A stretch of 64,000 nucleotides of DNA from Eupeodes corollae (lineage: Eukaryota; Arthropoda; Insecta; Diptera; Syrphidae): the NCBI RefSeq assembly GCF_945859685.1, contig NC_079147.1:254872572-254936571 (forward strand), written 5' to 3'. Both the position numbers and the translations under genes were made by a program. The notes below the pieces were generated by a model that was given only the letters and a program-made list of their open reading frames with translations, had not been told where the DNA came from and searched no databases. This document shows positions 23,312 through 34,445 of this stretch, one piece after another; within the stretch, counting starts at the first letter, position 1; each line of letters opens with the position of its first letter.

Positions 23312-24679
23312 ATGTACCTTTCCGTTTATTTTTTGAGCTTTTTGCCAAAAATCTCTCGTGCTTTTACATAATGTTAAGCTTTTCGCTTCGTTTTCATAGT
23401 GAGTTACTTTCTTCTCTCTACACAACGATTTGAATGTCCGATTCAGTTGAAGGTATTTCTGTTTAGAAGATTCAAGGTTATCTCGTCTATAGTTATTAAG
23501 CCAAATATATGCTGTTTTCCTTGCCAACATACACTCAGTATCAAACCATGGCTGTTTGAATATTCCTCTTCTTTCATAGTTATTCTGCCTTGCAGCTGCT
23601 TTTTTAATGCAATCTTCGATAGCGTTCAAATTTATGTTTTCATTTATCGCCAGATACATATCTAAACGTTTTCTGTATGTATTTGATGTTAACTGTTTCC
23701 AATGTAGCTTTGGCATCAATTTTAGGCTCACGCTTTCCTCATTTCTAGTTCGTCCACTGTTATAGTGTATGACAATTGGCATGTGATCTGAAAACGGTAC
23801 TTGCTCCACCTCAAAATCAGTAATAACTGAGTTCCACCTCTCTCCTGCGAGTCCATAGTCAATTACAGAACTTCCTTGTTTTCCGACAAAAGTATGTTCA
23901 CCAAGTGGATCTCCATCACTTGTTCCATTGAGAATTCGGAATCCAAAAGAGTTACAAAGATCAAGTATTTGATTTCCTTTATTATTTTTTGTCTTGTCCT
24001 TGGATTGTCTCACTATATCTCTTCTTTCGTTTTCATCACCTTCTGTTGTACCCACTCGTCCATTCAGATCTCCTACTATCAGCAAATTTGAGGCGCTTGT
24101 TCCACACATAATAAATTCTTTCACCTTGTCAAAATCTGAGTCCCAATTACTGCAGTTGATATAGCAGGGTATGATACTAAAAGTTTCTCCATCTAATCTT
24201 ATATCTACATAGATTGTATCGTTAAAAGTCTTAAACAAGTAATTGTAACTCTTCAATTGTTTATTTACTCCGAATATGCAACCTCCACTTGCTCTCCCTT
24301 TAGTATGACATCTTATGGCGTGGACGATTTTTAGATCAAAGTCTTGGAATTTCTTTTCATAATTGTTAAAGTTTGTTTCAGTTATAAATGTTTCGTATAA
24401 AAATATAATTTCAAATCTTCTTATAAAATCAAAAAAATCAATAAATAAACTCTTATTACTAAGACCAGAAATGTTATATGACAAAATTTTAAATTTTTGT
24501 ATAGTGTTTGTAACATTAATATTTTGTACATTAAAACTTTTTTTACAATTTAACTGGCAGACGGCATTATTATTAAAACAAGTTTCTATTACCCCCAAGA
24601 GTTTGGGAAGCACTGATATTTGTAGCCAAATTATTTTCACCACCTGGAACGTACCCATTGCAGCTGCCACTGCCATCAA
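23312..24679 (-). pseudogene. LINE ORF2, AP endonuclease half
   Basis: The 5' half of ORF2. The apurinic-like endonuclease that nicks target DNA shows KILSYNISGL (first Asn), FLYETFI (Glu box), VGDLNGRVGT (Asp-x-Asn) and SDHMPIVIHY (Asp-His). It is followed by a linker with WFDTECMLARKTAYIWLNNY and the KINGKV lead-in to RT. It overlaps the end of ORF1 by 107 nt in another frame. The frame runs into the nested transposon at 23,311 and stops inside its TIR at 23,249. No stop interrupts the LINE part. Confidence 0.9.
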
Positions 24680-25265
24680 TTATTTGACGTAACAATGACG
24701 TTCCGCATTCGCCGTCACACATCAAATTGTTTTGGTTGTCAAAATAAAATGCTTTATTATCAACAATTAATGATTGTCCGTGGAAACGTGTTTTTATAAA
24801 TTTATTTTTGCGCAGGATTTCTGTTTTTAAATTGTTTAGCTTTTTTCTTCTTGCTCGAGTGGTGGCCGGTAGATCCCGATGTAAATAAATACCAGTGTTT
24901 CGTAGTGTCGATGAAACTTTTAAAAGTCGTCCAACATCTTCGCTTTTGTGCATTTTGACGATTACATTTGCTTTGTTGTTATTTCTGGACCTCAATACTC
25001 TCGTTGCAGCAACTATGTTATCATTTGTTTGCAACAAATTAAGGCAACATTCTTTTGCCCGTTCACCAGCATCCTCTCCATTTTGTATGGGAAGGTGAAC
25101 AAAGATATTGTTTTCGTTGGCCTTGGTCTGTAGCATTTCAACCCGGCGCTCCAATAAACTGCAACGTGAATCAAATTGCTTAACTTGCGCTTGCAAGTCC
25201 TCATTCCTTTTTTGTAGCTTTTGGAGTTCCGTACAAATAATATCAAAATCTGCTTTGTTTGGCAT
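24573..25265 (-). CDS. LINE ORF1 protein (coiled coil, RNA-binding type)
   Basis: An intact 230-aa ORF1. Residues ~8-55 form a coiled coil (ELQKLQKRNEDLQAQVKQFD and following). Residues ~58-170 look like the RRM-like and C-terminal modules of LINE ORF1 proteins (NNIFVHLPI, NKANVIVKMHKSEDVGRLLK, RDLPATTRARRKKLNNLKTE). The C-terminal ~50 residues are Gly/Asn-rich. Such proteins bind the element RNA in a ribonucleoprotein. The start ATG is 11 bp from the element's 5' end, so either the 5' UTR is tiny or the copy was truncated right at the start codon. Confidence 0.85.
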   Translation of the reverse strand: MPNKADFDIICTELQKLQKRNEDLQAQVKQFDSRCSLLERRVEMLQTKANENNIFVHLPIQNGEDAGERAKECCLNLLQTNDNIVAATRVLRSRNNNKANVIVKMHKSEDVGRLLKVSSTLRNTGIYLHRDLPATTRARRKKLNNLKTEILRKNKFIKTRFHGQSLIVDNKAFYFDNQNNLMCDGECGTSLLRQIIDGSGSCNGYVPGGENNLATNISASQTLGGNRNLF

Positions 25266-25289
25266 GTCTTTAAGTTTAATACAGTTAAG

Positions 25290-26230
25290 AATCAGGAAAA
25301 ACTTTCAAATTTGACTGTAACTTTTTTGATTAATAGGGTTTTTCATTAAAACGAACGCCACTCAGCTGACTCCGGCTAAGTGAATTAAAATCATGAACCC
25401 TATAATTTTCGAAAAATCGTTATTATTATTTATGTTGATATTGCAATTTTTTTTTATTATTTGCTCTTACTTAAAAATTCACAAGGGTTAACCTTAATAC
25501 TCTACCTACTCTTTTAGTTTGCTGAACTCATAACTCAAAGAAATTTTAACCAATGTACTTTGAAAATATGTAAGATTTTTTGAGATTGCATATTTCATTT
25601 ATTACAAAATAAAATAAAACTTCATTGCATGTATTGAGTTCATTATTGTTGATTATTATTCACCAAGAGTGTATACGAACGATTGGTTTTAAGTTCTCAA
25701 AATATCTGTTTATACAAAAATTATTTTGACATCAAATGAAAGATTTTTTTTTTCAAAATAAAAGCTCATGTATTATTCTAATCAATACAGAAATTGATAT
25801 ATTAGGATTTAAGTTTTTGAAACTATCTTTTAAAAAGTTAGTGATAACATATACTTTCTTGGCATCGATATATTATTATACCTTTTCAACGTCAACAAAA
25901 TAACACTACGAAAGTTTATAATTACTCGTATTTTACGTACATTTTTTTTAACATTTTGTATTTCAAAAAAATCTCTAAAATGTAATGAGTCATAAATACG
26001 TAGATGTAAACTATGAGGTGTTGTCTCTCTTTTAACGATCCACAAAACCGTCAACAAATACCAACTTACTCACTCCAGAGGCTTTGGTATTCCCACACTA
26101 TTATCTCCACTATGTTTAAAAGTACAAGTATAGCGACAAAGTTCTTCGGATCCAATACTGTACTAGTTTCGAGTAAGTTGGTGTTATGGATCGTTATTAG
26201 TATAAATCTGTTTTGTAACTGAATTTGAAA
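25290..26230. other. Intron 1, no gene; small palindromic remnant
   Basis: AT-rich intron. At 25,336-25,400 ATAGGGTTTTTCATT and TCATGAACCCTATA face each other around the segment AAAACGAACGCCACTCAGCTG, possibly a tiny deletion derivative of a transposon whose left end resembles the one at 8,187. Confidence 0.4.
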
Positions 26231-26254
26231 GCATGAGTCGATTTTGGTCTGAGT

Positions 26255-26410
26255 TGTATTTTTCAGCACAATAAGGTTCGAAAACAAAACGGCTCATATT
26301 ACCAAAGATTGGCTTCGATATCGCGCTTTATCGCAAAGCTTGGACTTAAATGTCATTGAGCACCGATAGAAGGATTGCCAATGGACGATTTGAAAATATT
26401 ACACTTATTT
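26255..26410 (+). mobile_element. Tc1-type (DD34E) transposase fragment
   Basis: One short frame reads FENKTAHITKDWLRYRALSQ, then SLDLNVIEHR, matching the catalytic block of Tc1 transposases (QQDNDPKHTA... WL... SPDLNPIEHLW). The catalytic Asp block is eroded to FENK; the Glu of the I-E-H motif remains. Only ~150 bp is recognisable. Confidence 0.6.
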
Positions 26411-27295
26411 CACAAGATTTCCACACTGATCTTTTAGGCAACTATAGCTATCTCTTAGTTGGCTGAAAGGTAACCTGCTCTACGGCTGTAGGTATATTTC
26501 CAAAAATTAGAAAAGACACTTTCAATTTTTGAAAACAGATCTTGATAAAACTTACATGGAAGTAAAGTGAAGGAACGCTTTAAGGCCGAACAGAGTAATT
26601 TTAAAATTTTTCAAGCACTGTTCTGAATATTTGAGTATTAGTAATATTTCGTTTTGGACTAAATTTTTAAATGTTTCGGTTTTCAGTTTTTGAAAATTTC
26701 ATAAAACTTGTATGTATATTTCATTTTAGTATTCATTTTGATTTAGACCTTGTATCAAGTACAGGCGCCCTACTATTTAACTCGATTCTACTATTGATTC
26801 TATTCGAAACTCATTTATGATTCTACTTTAAAATCGTACTACGTATGAAAGTAGAATCGGACGCCGGTTATACCAACTTGTTTTCAAAAAATGTTGTACT
26901 TTCGAACGAGTATCGAGGTGTTTCACAGTTAAAAAAAAAAACATTAAATTGGAAGAGAATAATTATTTTTTTTAATTTGGTTTGATTTGCAAAAAAATGA
27001 AGAACGGTACGAGCAACTTTAACGCAGAAGAAGAAGAGATAATTCCCACTTAATGGAGCTGAGTGAGAATATGTCCGTTCATAATGCTCATTAGATCGGT
27101 TAATACCCGATATGGTGCTGAAAGAGCATATTTAAAACGAGATTTCGAGAATGGAGAAACGACTTCATAGATCTTAGGTTAGTAACATAGAAGTTTTTAA
27201 AGAAAAAAATTAACAACTCAAATCTTATCACTTGAAGCCTTGGATTATGACCCCATATAGAACTGCAGCTGAAGGTTCTATTTGTATGAAAAAGT
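26411..27295. other. Intron 1, no gene seen
   Basis: AT-rich, without supported features. The stretch 26,765-26,870 repeats TCTACTTT/AAAGTAGA-like words in both orientations, which may be a decayed palindromic element. Confidence 0.4.
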
Positions 27296-27299
27296 TATA

Positions 27300-28015
27300 C
27301 AGCGTGTCTAGTGGCAGATTTATGTTTTTAAATGCGAATATTTCAAAAAGTAGCATCTGCTTCGGTTGTGAACACTCCATGGCCAGCGTCCAGTCGATCT
27401 TCAAAGACTCCCGAAAACATTGAAGTTTTTGAAGAAACCTTGTGAAAATCCACGACTTTCAATACGGAAAAGGGGATTCTCACTGGGACTTCCAAGAGCG
27501 AATTAAAGTTCCATCTATAAAAATTCAAATCGTTCAAGAACTCAAAGAAAGTGATTTTGATTCACGCTAACATTTTTGTGAGGCTTTGTTGTAGCGTTTT
27601 CGTACTGCGAATCCAATTTGTTGGAGCGACGAGGCTCATTTTTATCAAGTTTATAAACAAAACTATCGTTACTGGTCTCCAAAAACCCATAATCCTCGGC
27701 TGAAACATCAAAAGCCATTCCATTTTCCTATAGTTACTTTTTGATGCGCCGAGAATTATCAGAGCCAGACAATTACCGACGCATGAAATCGATTTTTTTT
27801 GGCAGAACTTTTTTTTACCTCAAAGAGAAAGTTAACAGCAACAATCCACATTTGTCGAGAAATCAGCGTATTTAAATCAAGTTTACAGCGTGTGGCACAC
27901 GAGGCTCAGTTTGGAACAGTGCCTGCAGCTCGACGGAAGACTTTTCGATAAAACAGTGTTCAAAAATTGACATACAATTGATTTTAAAAGTATAAATCTG
28001 CCGCCAGACACCCTG
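27300..28015 (+). mobile_element. DD41D-type element with TIRs, deleted
   Basis: A 716-bp element. Its ends CAGCGTGTCTAGTGGCAG and ...CCGCCAGACACCCTG are inverted repeats (about 21 of 24), flanked by TA at 27,298-27,299 and 28,016-28,017. Inside, plus strand: KTPENIEVFEETL (helix-turn-helix linker), KFKSFKNSKKVILIHA, CWSDEAHFYQVYKQNYRYWS (first catalytic Asp in the SDEAHF block) and SKTHNPRLKHQKPFHFPIVT. The part with the second and third catalytic residues is deleted, jumping to a C-terminal remnant. The TIR sequence differs from the 12.4-kb and 44.8-kb families. Confidence 0.8.
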
Positions 28016-28149
28016 TATTTTTATACTCATGCTAAAATTCTGTGCAGCACTGAATATTTCTTCACTCTTACAGTTTTTGGAATCAATTTCACAAAGTTGG
28101 GAATTACTTCAGCAGAGAGTTTCAAAAAATCATAAATTCATATGAAGAT

Positions 28150-29330
28150 GTATTATAACGAGTTTTCCAAGAAATTCGACATCAGTCAAACTAATTTGTT
28201 AAACCAATTTTTTTCAGTTGAAAGTCTGACATTTTGGAAAATGGTTCTCCTAACTGTCTCACAATGCATACAAATTGTTAAAACCTACTAAAAAAGCCCT
28301 GTTTCTACCACAGACTCATATCAAGCTTTAAGAGAAAATCATGGTTTACATTATACTCGAACTACGCAAGCAATTGGCAAAATTGTGATGAAATTTGAAG
28401 AGACTGAATTGGTTACAGTTATTAGAGGCATGTGCATCATCGTTTCGAGCTTACCCCTGAAATTTTGCTGATGTAAGGGAAAGTGTTGCCGAAGACATGA
28501 ATAAGTCGATTCTTCTTCGTTCTTAGGAATAAGGACTGTCTTACTGAACAGCACATTATTTTTCATTTTCATTTGGATCTACACTTACATCCATATAAAG
28601 TATAACAGTTGAAGCCAGCTGACTATTTTCAACGTCGTAGATACGTCGCTTTAACAAAAGGAGCAGGCGGTTGGTTTTTTTGGAACAAAACTTTCTTCAG
28701 CGATGAAGGAAATTTCTCCCAGAGTATTTAATAAACAAAATTGTCGTATTTAGGGTTTTGATAATCCTCAAGTAATTTAAGAGAGGCTATTACATCCACA
28801 AAATGTCACTGTTATGGTGCGCTTTTTGGTTCGAAGGTGTGATTGGACCTTACTTCTTCGAAAACGATGATGGCACGACTGTCACTGTTAATCCAGAGCG
28901 TTATGGTCATGTGATAACCCACTCTTTTTTGTCTGCTATGGACAAATACTACTTGGAGAATGTGGATTTCAACAAAACGGTGCCACATGCCACAAAACTC
29001 GAGCGAATATGGCTTTCTTTTGTGGACCTACTTATAAGACTGTGTTTATGCAGATAAACCTTTAACTCTTGAGCACTTACAAAAAGCATTCAGTTATGGA
29101 TGAAATACCGCCATATAACGAATATGTGTCAAAAAGTTGTCGAAAATTACCTGAAAAGAATCCATAATTGCAACAATTCGCGTGGTGGTCATTTCAATGA
29201 TGCAGTGTCTCACACCAATTTTCAAAGTTCAAACTTTATGATAAAAAGAAATATCATGAAAATAAACATTCTATGTGTGTTTTATTTATGTTTACTTTTG
29301 AAACCTCAAATTGAATAACCCTGTTTATTT
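28150..29330 (+). mobile_element. DD41D-type transposase relic
   Basis: N-terminal remnant (QIVKTY..., then YGLHNR-like and IGKIVMKFEETELVTVI at 28,260-28,430), an FFSDEGNFS block near 28,690 (degraded SDEAHF), NVTVMV near 28,800, GVIGPYFFENDDGTTVTVNP at ~28,835, FQQNGATCH-like at ~28,975 with the Asp changed to Asn, and a shortened C-terminus. Several frames and stops. It is bracketed by a ~150-bp directly repeated sequence (28,020-28,150 and 29,335-29,510). Confidence 0.7.
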
Positions 29331-29519
29331 ATGTTGAAATTCTGTCCAGCACTAAATATTTTTAGGCTCGCAAGTTTCTGTGACATGAAATTGCAGTAAA
29401 TTATTTGAAGAATACATATTTTTTTAATTTTCTGACACTTTTTAGAATCAATTTCACAAAGTTGGGAATTATTTAAGCAGAGAGTTTTGAAAATGCAACT
29501 TCCTTATACGAAGTTGTAT

Positions 29520-30270
29520 TTTATTCGCCTTTTTGGAAAACAAAAGTTTTTGAGAAAATTTAAATTATTTCTGCTTATAGTATTAGGAAAGTAAATTATT
29601 AGTATAAACATTTATTTGTTTTAGTTAATAATTATAAAAAACCAAAGCAACACAAATATTATACAAATAAATTTACAAATTTTCAGTACACATAAATATT
29701 CAATAAAGAAACATACAAATCTTAATAAACTTTACATCACTTTACACTTTTCTCTTCACTTCGCTGTTATCCTGTATAATATAGTAGATTTTTTAAAATA
29801 TACACGAATGCATCAGGCACATATAAATATATACACATATTATACATTATGTATACATAATGACAAGCAATTTATGTTCATATTTAAATTATTCACCACA
29901 AAATGCTTCCAACTTACACCATGCTCCTGATAAGCCAACTGGAAACTAAGATTAAAATGCACCTAGTTTTCAAAAAAAATAAAATTTTTGTAAAATTACC
30001 TTTTGGTTTTTCTTTTTTATTTATAAACTATTTAAACCAACAAAATGTTGTTGTGGTTAAAAACAAAAATGTGTGTTACTTAAGACTTAATGTTGTATGT
30101 ATACTTATTTTTGTTTTTTTTTGTATTTCTGTGTATTTGTGTAAATTTTGTTAATTTATATGAATGCATTGGAAGGTTAGTAAATTGTGCTAGAACCAAA
30201 TCCTTTTCTTAATTTTTTGGAACCTTTGAATGTTTTGTGTGTGTCCCTAAAATTTTGTTTTTTGATTTGC
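29520..30270. other. Intron 1, right end, no gene seen
   Basis: AT-rich intron with TATATA stretches and low-complexity reading frames. No coding support. Confidence 0.5.
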
Positions 30271-30294
30271 AGGACTACACAAACTGAGATATAC

Positions 30295-30493
30295 CTTCAT
30301 TGAAATCGACACCCTGTCGATTTGGTTGAAAGAACAAATGTGTTCGATAGTGAATGTCCTCGGCGGCTGTGTTCGAGATACCCATGTCACGGGAGCGCTT
30401 GGTCCTGTTCACTTTACTCGTGAGCTTACCACCTCCTCCTCCAGACTTCGCAGCGCCACCTTCGCGGAAATTCTTTCGGAACATTAAATTCAT
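30295..30493 (-). CDS. Host gene exon 1 (start codon)
   Basis: Start of the 420-aa host protein. The ATG at 30,491-30,493 is in the context TCAAAATG, close to the fly consensus. The frame stays open a little upstream but without an earlier ATG. Residues 1-66 are basic and low-complexity (MNLMFRKNFREGGAAKSGGG, LTSKVNRTKRSRDMGI), then acidic/aromatic (AAEDIHYRTHLFFQPNRQGV). The donor is GAAG|GTATATC. No signal peptide or membrane helix is visible in the whole protein, so it is probably cytosolic or nuclear. A CACAG upstream (about 30,535) could be an acceptor for a non-coding first exon further right. Function unknown. Confidence 0.75.
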
Positions 30494-31640
30494 TTTGACT
30501 GAGAGTGGTGTTGGTTTTCTTCTATTATTTATTTCCACTGTGTTTCAAAGTTGAATTTGATTAAGGATTTGATTTTTTAATTTAAACAGAAAAATAAAAA
30601 CTTCTGTCAACATCGATTTTCCAAGTGAAATACTCAGTTTAAACTTTTCAATAAAATGTAACTACCTCGACCTTAGGACTGACTATCCACCTGCAAGTGA
30701 TTGCAGTGAATGTCAAACAAATGCGAAGAGAATTTTATTAATTTTTATTTTATCCATTATATCCCATGGAAATCGATAAAATTCTTTTTAAATTATTAAT
30801 TAACTTATACTACTATACACACGATGAAAATGTCCTTTTTTATCCTTCAAAGAGAACATTGTGTTTTTTTTTGTTTTGTATTTCTTTCACTTTTGAACTT
30901 CAAATACAAATACAACAAGAACAACTATTAGAGGACAAGATATAGTTATATTTATATATGTATATAATATATTTGAAAAGTAGTATCTAGGAGAGTTATA
31001 GCGCGTGAGTGTCCTTCTGTCAGGCGATCACGATATGAACTGTTTAGGTTGACTTGACTTCGACTCTCTTCTAAAGTTTACTATCGCTTGCTAGATTAAA
31101 AAAACAGGTACAATACTAGAAGTTAGCCCAAAAACAAAAAGGAAACACAAAATCACGACTTGTGTTAAGGGAGTCTATAGGTTAGATAGGTATACAAATA
31201 TATATGCCACATTACAAATTGTTGTGGTTATTTTTTACATCTAACTTATTTACGTGTAAGCATTAAGAATTGTGGGTAGGGCTATAAAACAAACAACAAC
31301 AACAACAGCAATGAAAACACGAAAGAAAACCTACAAGAAAGGTGTTAAAATTGCTCCCGGGAAATACCTCATATCCGTTTTGACGGTAATCAAAGTCTTA
31401 TCAGATTTTTCAAGGAAATTTCTTTCAGGTTCATGCAATGTAGAGGCTGATTTACTTATTCACCACACAAAACGGAATTAAAAAAAGAGGTGTGTTTTTA
31501 CGAAAGGACTTTAAATTTTAAAATAATTAATGGTAATTTTGAAGTTTACGTTTTTTTGGTTAGAAAATAATTACCATAAAAACGCTCCTTAATGTTCCAT
31601 TAGGAACGATAAATTAGTATTTAATTGCTTTAAGTTTAAA
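30494..31640. other. 5' UTR or upstream region of host gene
   Basis: No coding gene is supported. Probably 5' UTR or a further intron of the minus-strand gene. The reading frame at 31,272-31,481 starts in an AAC/AAT-rich simple repeat and lacks homologue-like structure. Confidence 0.4.
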
Positions 31641-31649
31641 CAACGAAGA

Positions 31650-32600
31650 GCCCTACAGAGCAATGTCTAGTTTTGGTTTTTTTGTCAAACTTATCCGTTC
31701 GTGCAGAATGACGATGAAGAATGCACGCTGCCCTATCAAGGTCGTAAAAGATCTCAACAATACATTCGATTTCAAAAAAGGTTTTAGACAAGGCGATGCA
31801 CTGTCATATGACTTCTTCAATATCGTTCTGGAAAGAATTGTGCAAAACTCAACCGTTAACACTAGAGGCACAATTTTCCGAAGGTCCATCTAATTACTCG
31901 GATACGCAAATGAAATTGACATAATTGGAAGATCAAAGCGTGATGTCTGTGGAGCATTTTTGAGCATTGCGACGGAAGCGAAGAAGATGGGTTTTGTGGT
32001 CCATGAGGGCAAGACCAAGTATATGTTGTCATCGAAAAAGAACATTGAACGACGGCGACTTGGACAAAACGTCACCATGGACAGCTATAACTTTGAGGTT
32101 GTTAAGGACTTTGTCTACCCAGGCACCGCTATTAACACCGACAATGACACCAGCGCTGAAATCAAACGAAGAATAACTCTTGCAAATTTCTGCTTCTTTG
32201 GACCTAGAAGGCAATTGAGTAGTAAGGTCCTCTCTCGAGCATCTAAAATCACTGCTATAAGACACTCATCATCCCGGTTCTCATTTATATCGCTGAGGAC
32301 TGGACCCTGTCAAAGAAAGATAAGTGCGTCTTAGGATGCCTCTAGAGAAAAATTCTGCGGGTGATTTTTAGTCCCGTATGCATAGATGGAGACTGAACTA
32401 TCTAGCAGAATTAAAGTCCAGGTTTTCAAATCCAATCCCAAGGGACGGCGCAGTAGAGGAAGACCGCGACTCAGGTGGCACACTCAGGTGGGTGAAGACT
32501 TCAACGAGCTTGGCGTGCGAAACTGGAGATAGCTAACTAGGGACTGAGCTGGCTGGAGACGCATGTTGGTTGAGGCCAGGCCAAAGTAACGAATGATTTG
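31650..32600 (+). mobile_element. RTE-like LINE relic, second copy
   Basis: Plus-strand blocks: SSFGFFVKLIRSCRMTMKNA, GFRQGDALSYDFFNIVLE (RT motif B region), a lost FADD box (LLGYANEIDII at ~31,895), EGKTKYMLSSKKN, NFEVVKDFVYPGTAIN, AEIKRRITLANFCFFGPRRQ, and a C-terminal RRGRPRLRWHTQVGEDF-like end at 32,440-32,530. The same family as 6,690-7,830, better preserved in the thumb. Frameshifts and stops are present. Confidence 0.8.
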
Positions 32601-33028
32601 CTTAATTGTGTGGAATTTTTGCTGTTAACTGTAGTAAATAATGAGCAATCCATTAAGAATAATTTAGGCTAACGACAAATGCAATTAATTTAAATCACGC
32701 AACTTATTTCTTGTGTTAGGGTCTGAGCCCATAACATGTATTAAAAGATGAGTTCAAACTTTTAAAACAGACTTTTTTATTGTTTTATAAACATTGAGAA
32801 TGAATACAAAATCTTAACAAAAATATAGTATTGAAAAATATCAATATATTAAATACTTATGTATTTACCAGCAAAATAAATAATAAGTTAAGTAATAATA
32901 ACGTTAAGGAATACAATATATGGCTTTTGAGACGATCTAAATTTATGAAACAGCTTTTTCAATAAAATTCGGGATGGTTTTGAAAATCAAATCTATAATC
33001 CCTTTATTCAGTTGAAATATTTATATTA
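32601..33028. other. Spacer, no feature seen
   Basis: AT-rich sequence between a LINE relic and a Helitron end. Nothing supported. Confidence 0.5.
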
Positions 33029-33390
33029 TCCATATATATAAAACTGAAATCAAGCAAAAGAGGAAATCTTTACTACTGTTTGGCTTCGAAATTTCTTTAC
33101 CCATTGTCATGCAGCTTTTTTCAATTAAAGGGCATAATAAAGTCCAATAATGTTAGCCAATTATTTGCTATCTATACATATAAAATTCAAATATCACTGA
33201 ATCACTGATCTCATGGTACGATAGGAAATATAAATAACAAGTGAAATTTCTGTTGTGCATTCAAAAAGCCTAAAAGAAATAATATGTAAATTAATAAATA
33301 AAAAAAGGTACAATAGTAGTTTTTTCATCCTCATTTTTTTATATAAAATAGTTATATACCTCCCGGGTGAAGCCGGGTAATCCAGCTAGT
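33029..33390 (+). mobile_element. Non-autonomous Helitron, 362 bp
   Basis: The 5' end TCCATATATATAAAACTGAA and the 3' end, a CCCGGGTGAAGCCGGG hairpin shortly followed by CTAGT, are the classical Helitron termini. The element lies between A (33,028) and T (33,391) with no target duplication, as rolling-circle insertion predicts. No coding capacity. Confidence 0.85.
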
Positions 33391-33431
33391 TTCATATAAA
33401 AATTAAAAAATCTTCATAATATCTTAAAGAT
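33391..33431. other. Short flank with AGAT target duplication
   Basis: The last four bases, AGAT (33,428-33,431), recur right after the second LTR at 39,678-39,681. This is the 4-bp target duplication of the LTR element. Confidence 0.8.
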
Positions 33432-33707
33432 AGTTAAATGTATATCAAATATCAAACCCAAGTCCGATATGAAGTATAAACATCCGACTGTGATCAATGC
33501 TATCTGATGAATACATTCTCACGATTGAGTGTTTACATTTCAAAGTGATGACTTAGTATTTTTACTCTAGATTTTAAGTCACAGAGAATATTTTTCAGTT
33601 TGTATAAGTTAGTTCTTAAGATCCGATACTCCGGCTAACAACTAGTTAGCTGTTAAAATTAATAAAACTTTTTTTAAAAATTAAATCATAAAACATTTAA
33701 TTTAACT
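33432..33707 (+). repeat. 5' LTR of gypsy-type element
   Basis: A 276-bp long terminal repeat starting AGTTAAATG and ending ATTTAACT, the AGTTA...TAACT termini usual for gypsy-group elements. It differs from the 3' LTR (39,402-39,677) at only 3 positions. A primer-binding site (T)GGCGCCCAACGTG begins at its end, of the kind used by tRNA-Lys-primed gypsy elements. Confidence 0.95.
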
Positions 33708-34445
33708 GGCGCCCAACGTGTAGAGCCTTAAGCTAAGCTAAGTTTTCGAAAGATAACTAGTTACAACCGTACCATTTCGCCGAACCAATAGTAGTGCGTG
33801 ACGAAAAAATAAAATCACAAACAAACGGGAGAAATTCGGGTTTGGTCAAGTGAATAGCTTGGTTCTCGAATCGAAATAGGGTTTATTCCGTGCGCTACCC
33901 CGCTAAGTCGTTGCGATGACTAGGAACCTTTTTTTAGTGTAAGTGGAAAAAATTGTTCGAAATTCAATAAAAAATAAATTTCAAATAAGTACAACATATT
34001 TAAAACGAAAATAAATGATCTTGATAAATAAAGGAAATGTGTGAAAATACGTACATGCAAGTCTATAAACAGTGTAAAATAATAAAAGAAAAAACAACTA
34101 CTTGTAATTGATAAGATAAAAGAAAATATAATAAATACAAATATAAAAAAACCTGTGGAAAAAAGAAAAACATTAATAAAACAATTTAAAATAAATGCAA
34201 GCTTAAAGAGTGCAAAATAAAAGAAAAAGAAAGACAAGCAACAACTTTTAATCAATAAAATAAAGGAAAATCAGTGCAGAATCTCCAAGGGAAGATCGCT
34301 ATCCACACATTACTGGACCTAAATGGAAATTGAGTGAAATTATCATATATAACTATATTTTTTGAAATTATTTTATTATAAATAAGAGCATTACAAAATT
34401 AAAACACATAAATATTGTTAAAGAAAAGAAAAAAGATAATCAAAA

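Larger units (their letters stand above)
19507..25289 (-). mobile_element. Near-intact two-ORF LINE with target duplications
   Basis: A LINE in host-gene orientation occupying 19,520-25,276, flanked by identical 13-bp direct repeats TAATACAGTTAAG at 19,507-19,519 and 25,277-25,289. The 3' end is a (TTAC)n tail, seen on the plus strand as repeated TAAG at 19,520-19,541. ORF1 starts 11 bp inside the 5' boundary. Without the nested 1.64-kb transposon and its 4-bp duplication the element is about 4.1 kb. The C-terminal C-x2-C-x9-H-x4-C finger and absence of RNase H leave the clade open (CR1/Kiri-like possible). Confidence 0.85.

Noticed and set aside
30494..30538. Host protein starting further upstream (MEINNRRK...)
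   Set aside because: That start is GTG; the first ATG with a fly-like context is at 30,491-30,493.
31272..31481. Small basic ORF as a ribosomal-type protein
   Set aside because: Starts in an ACA/AAC simple repeat and shows no family motif.
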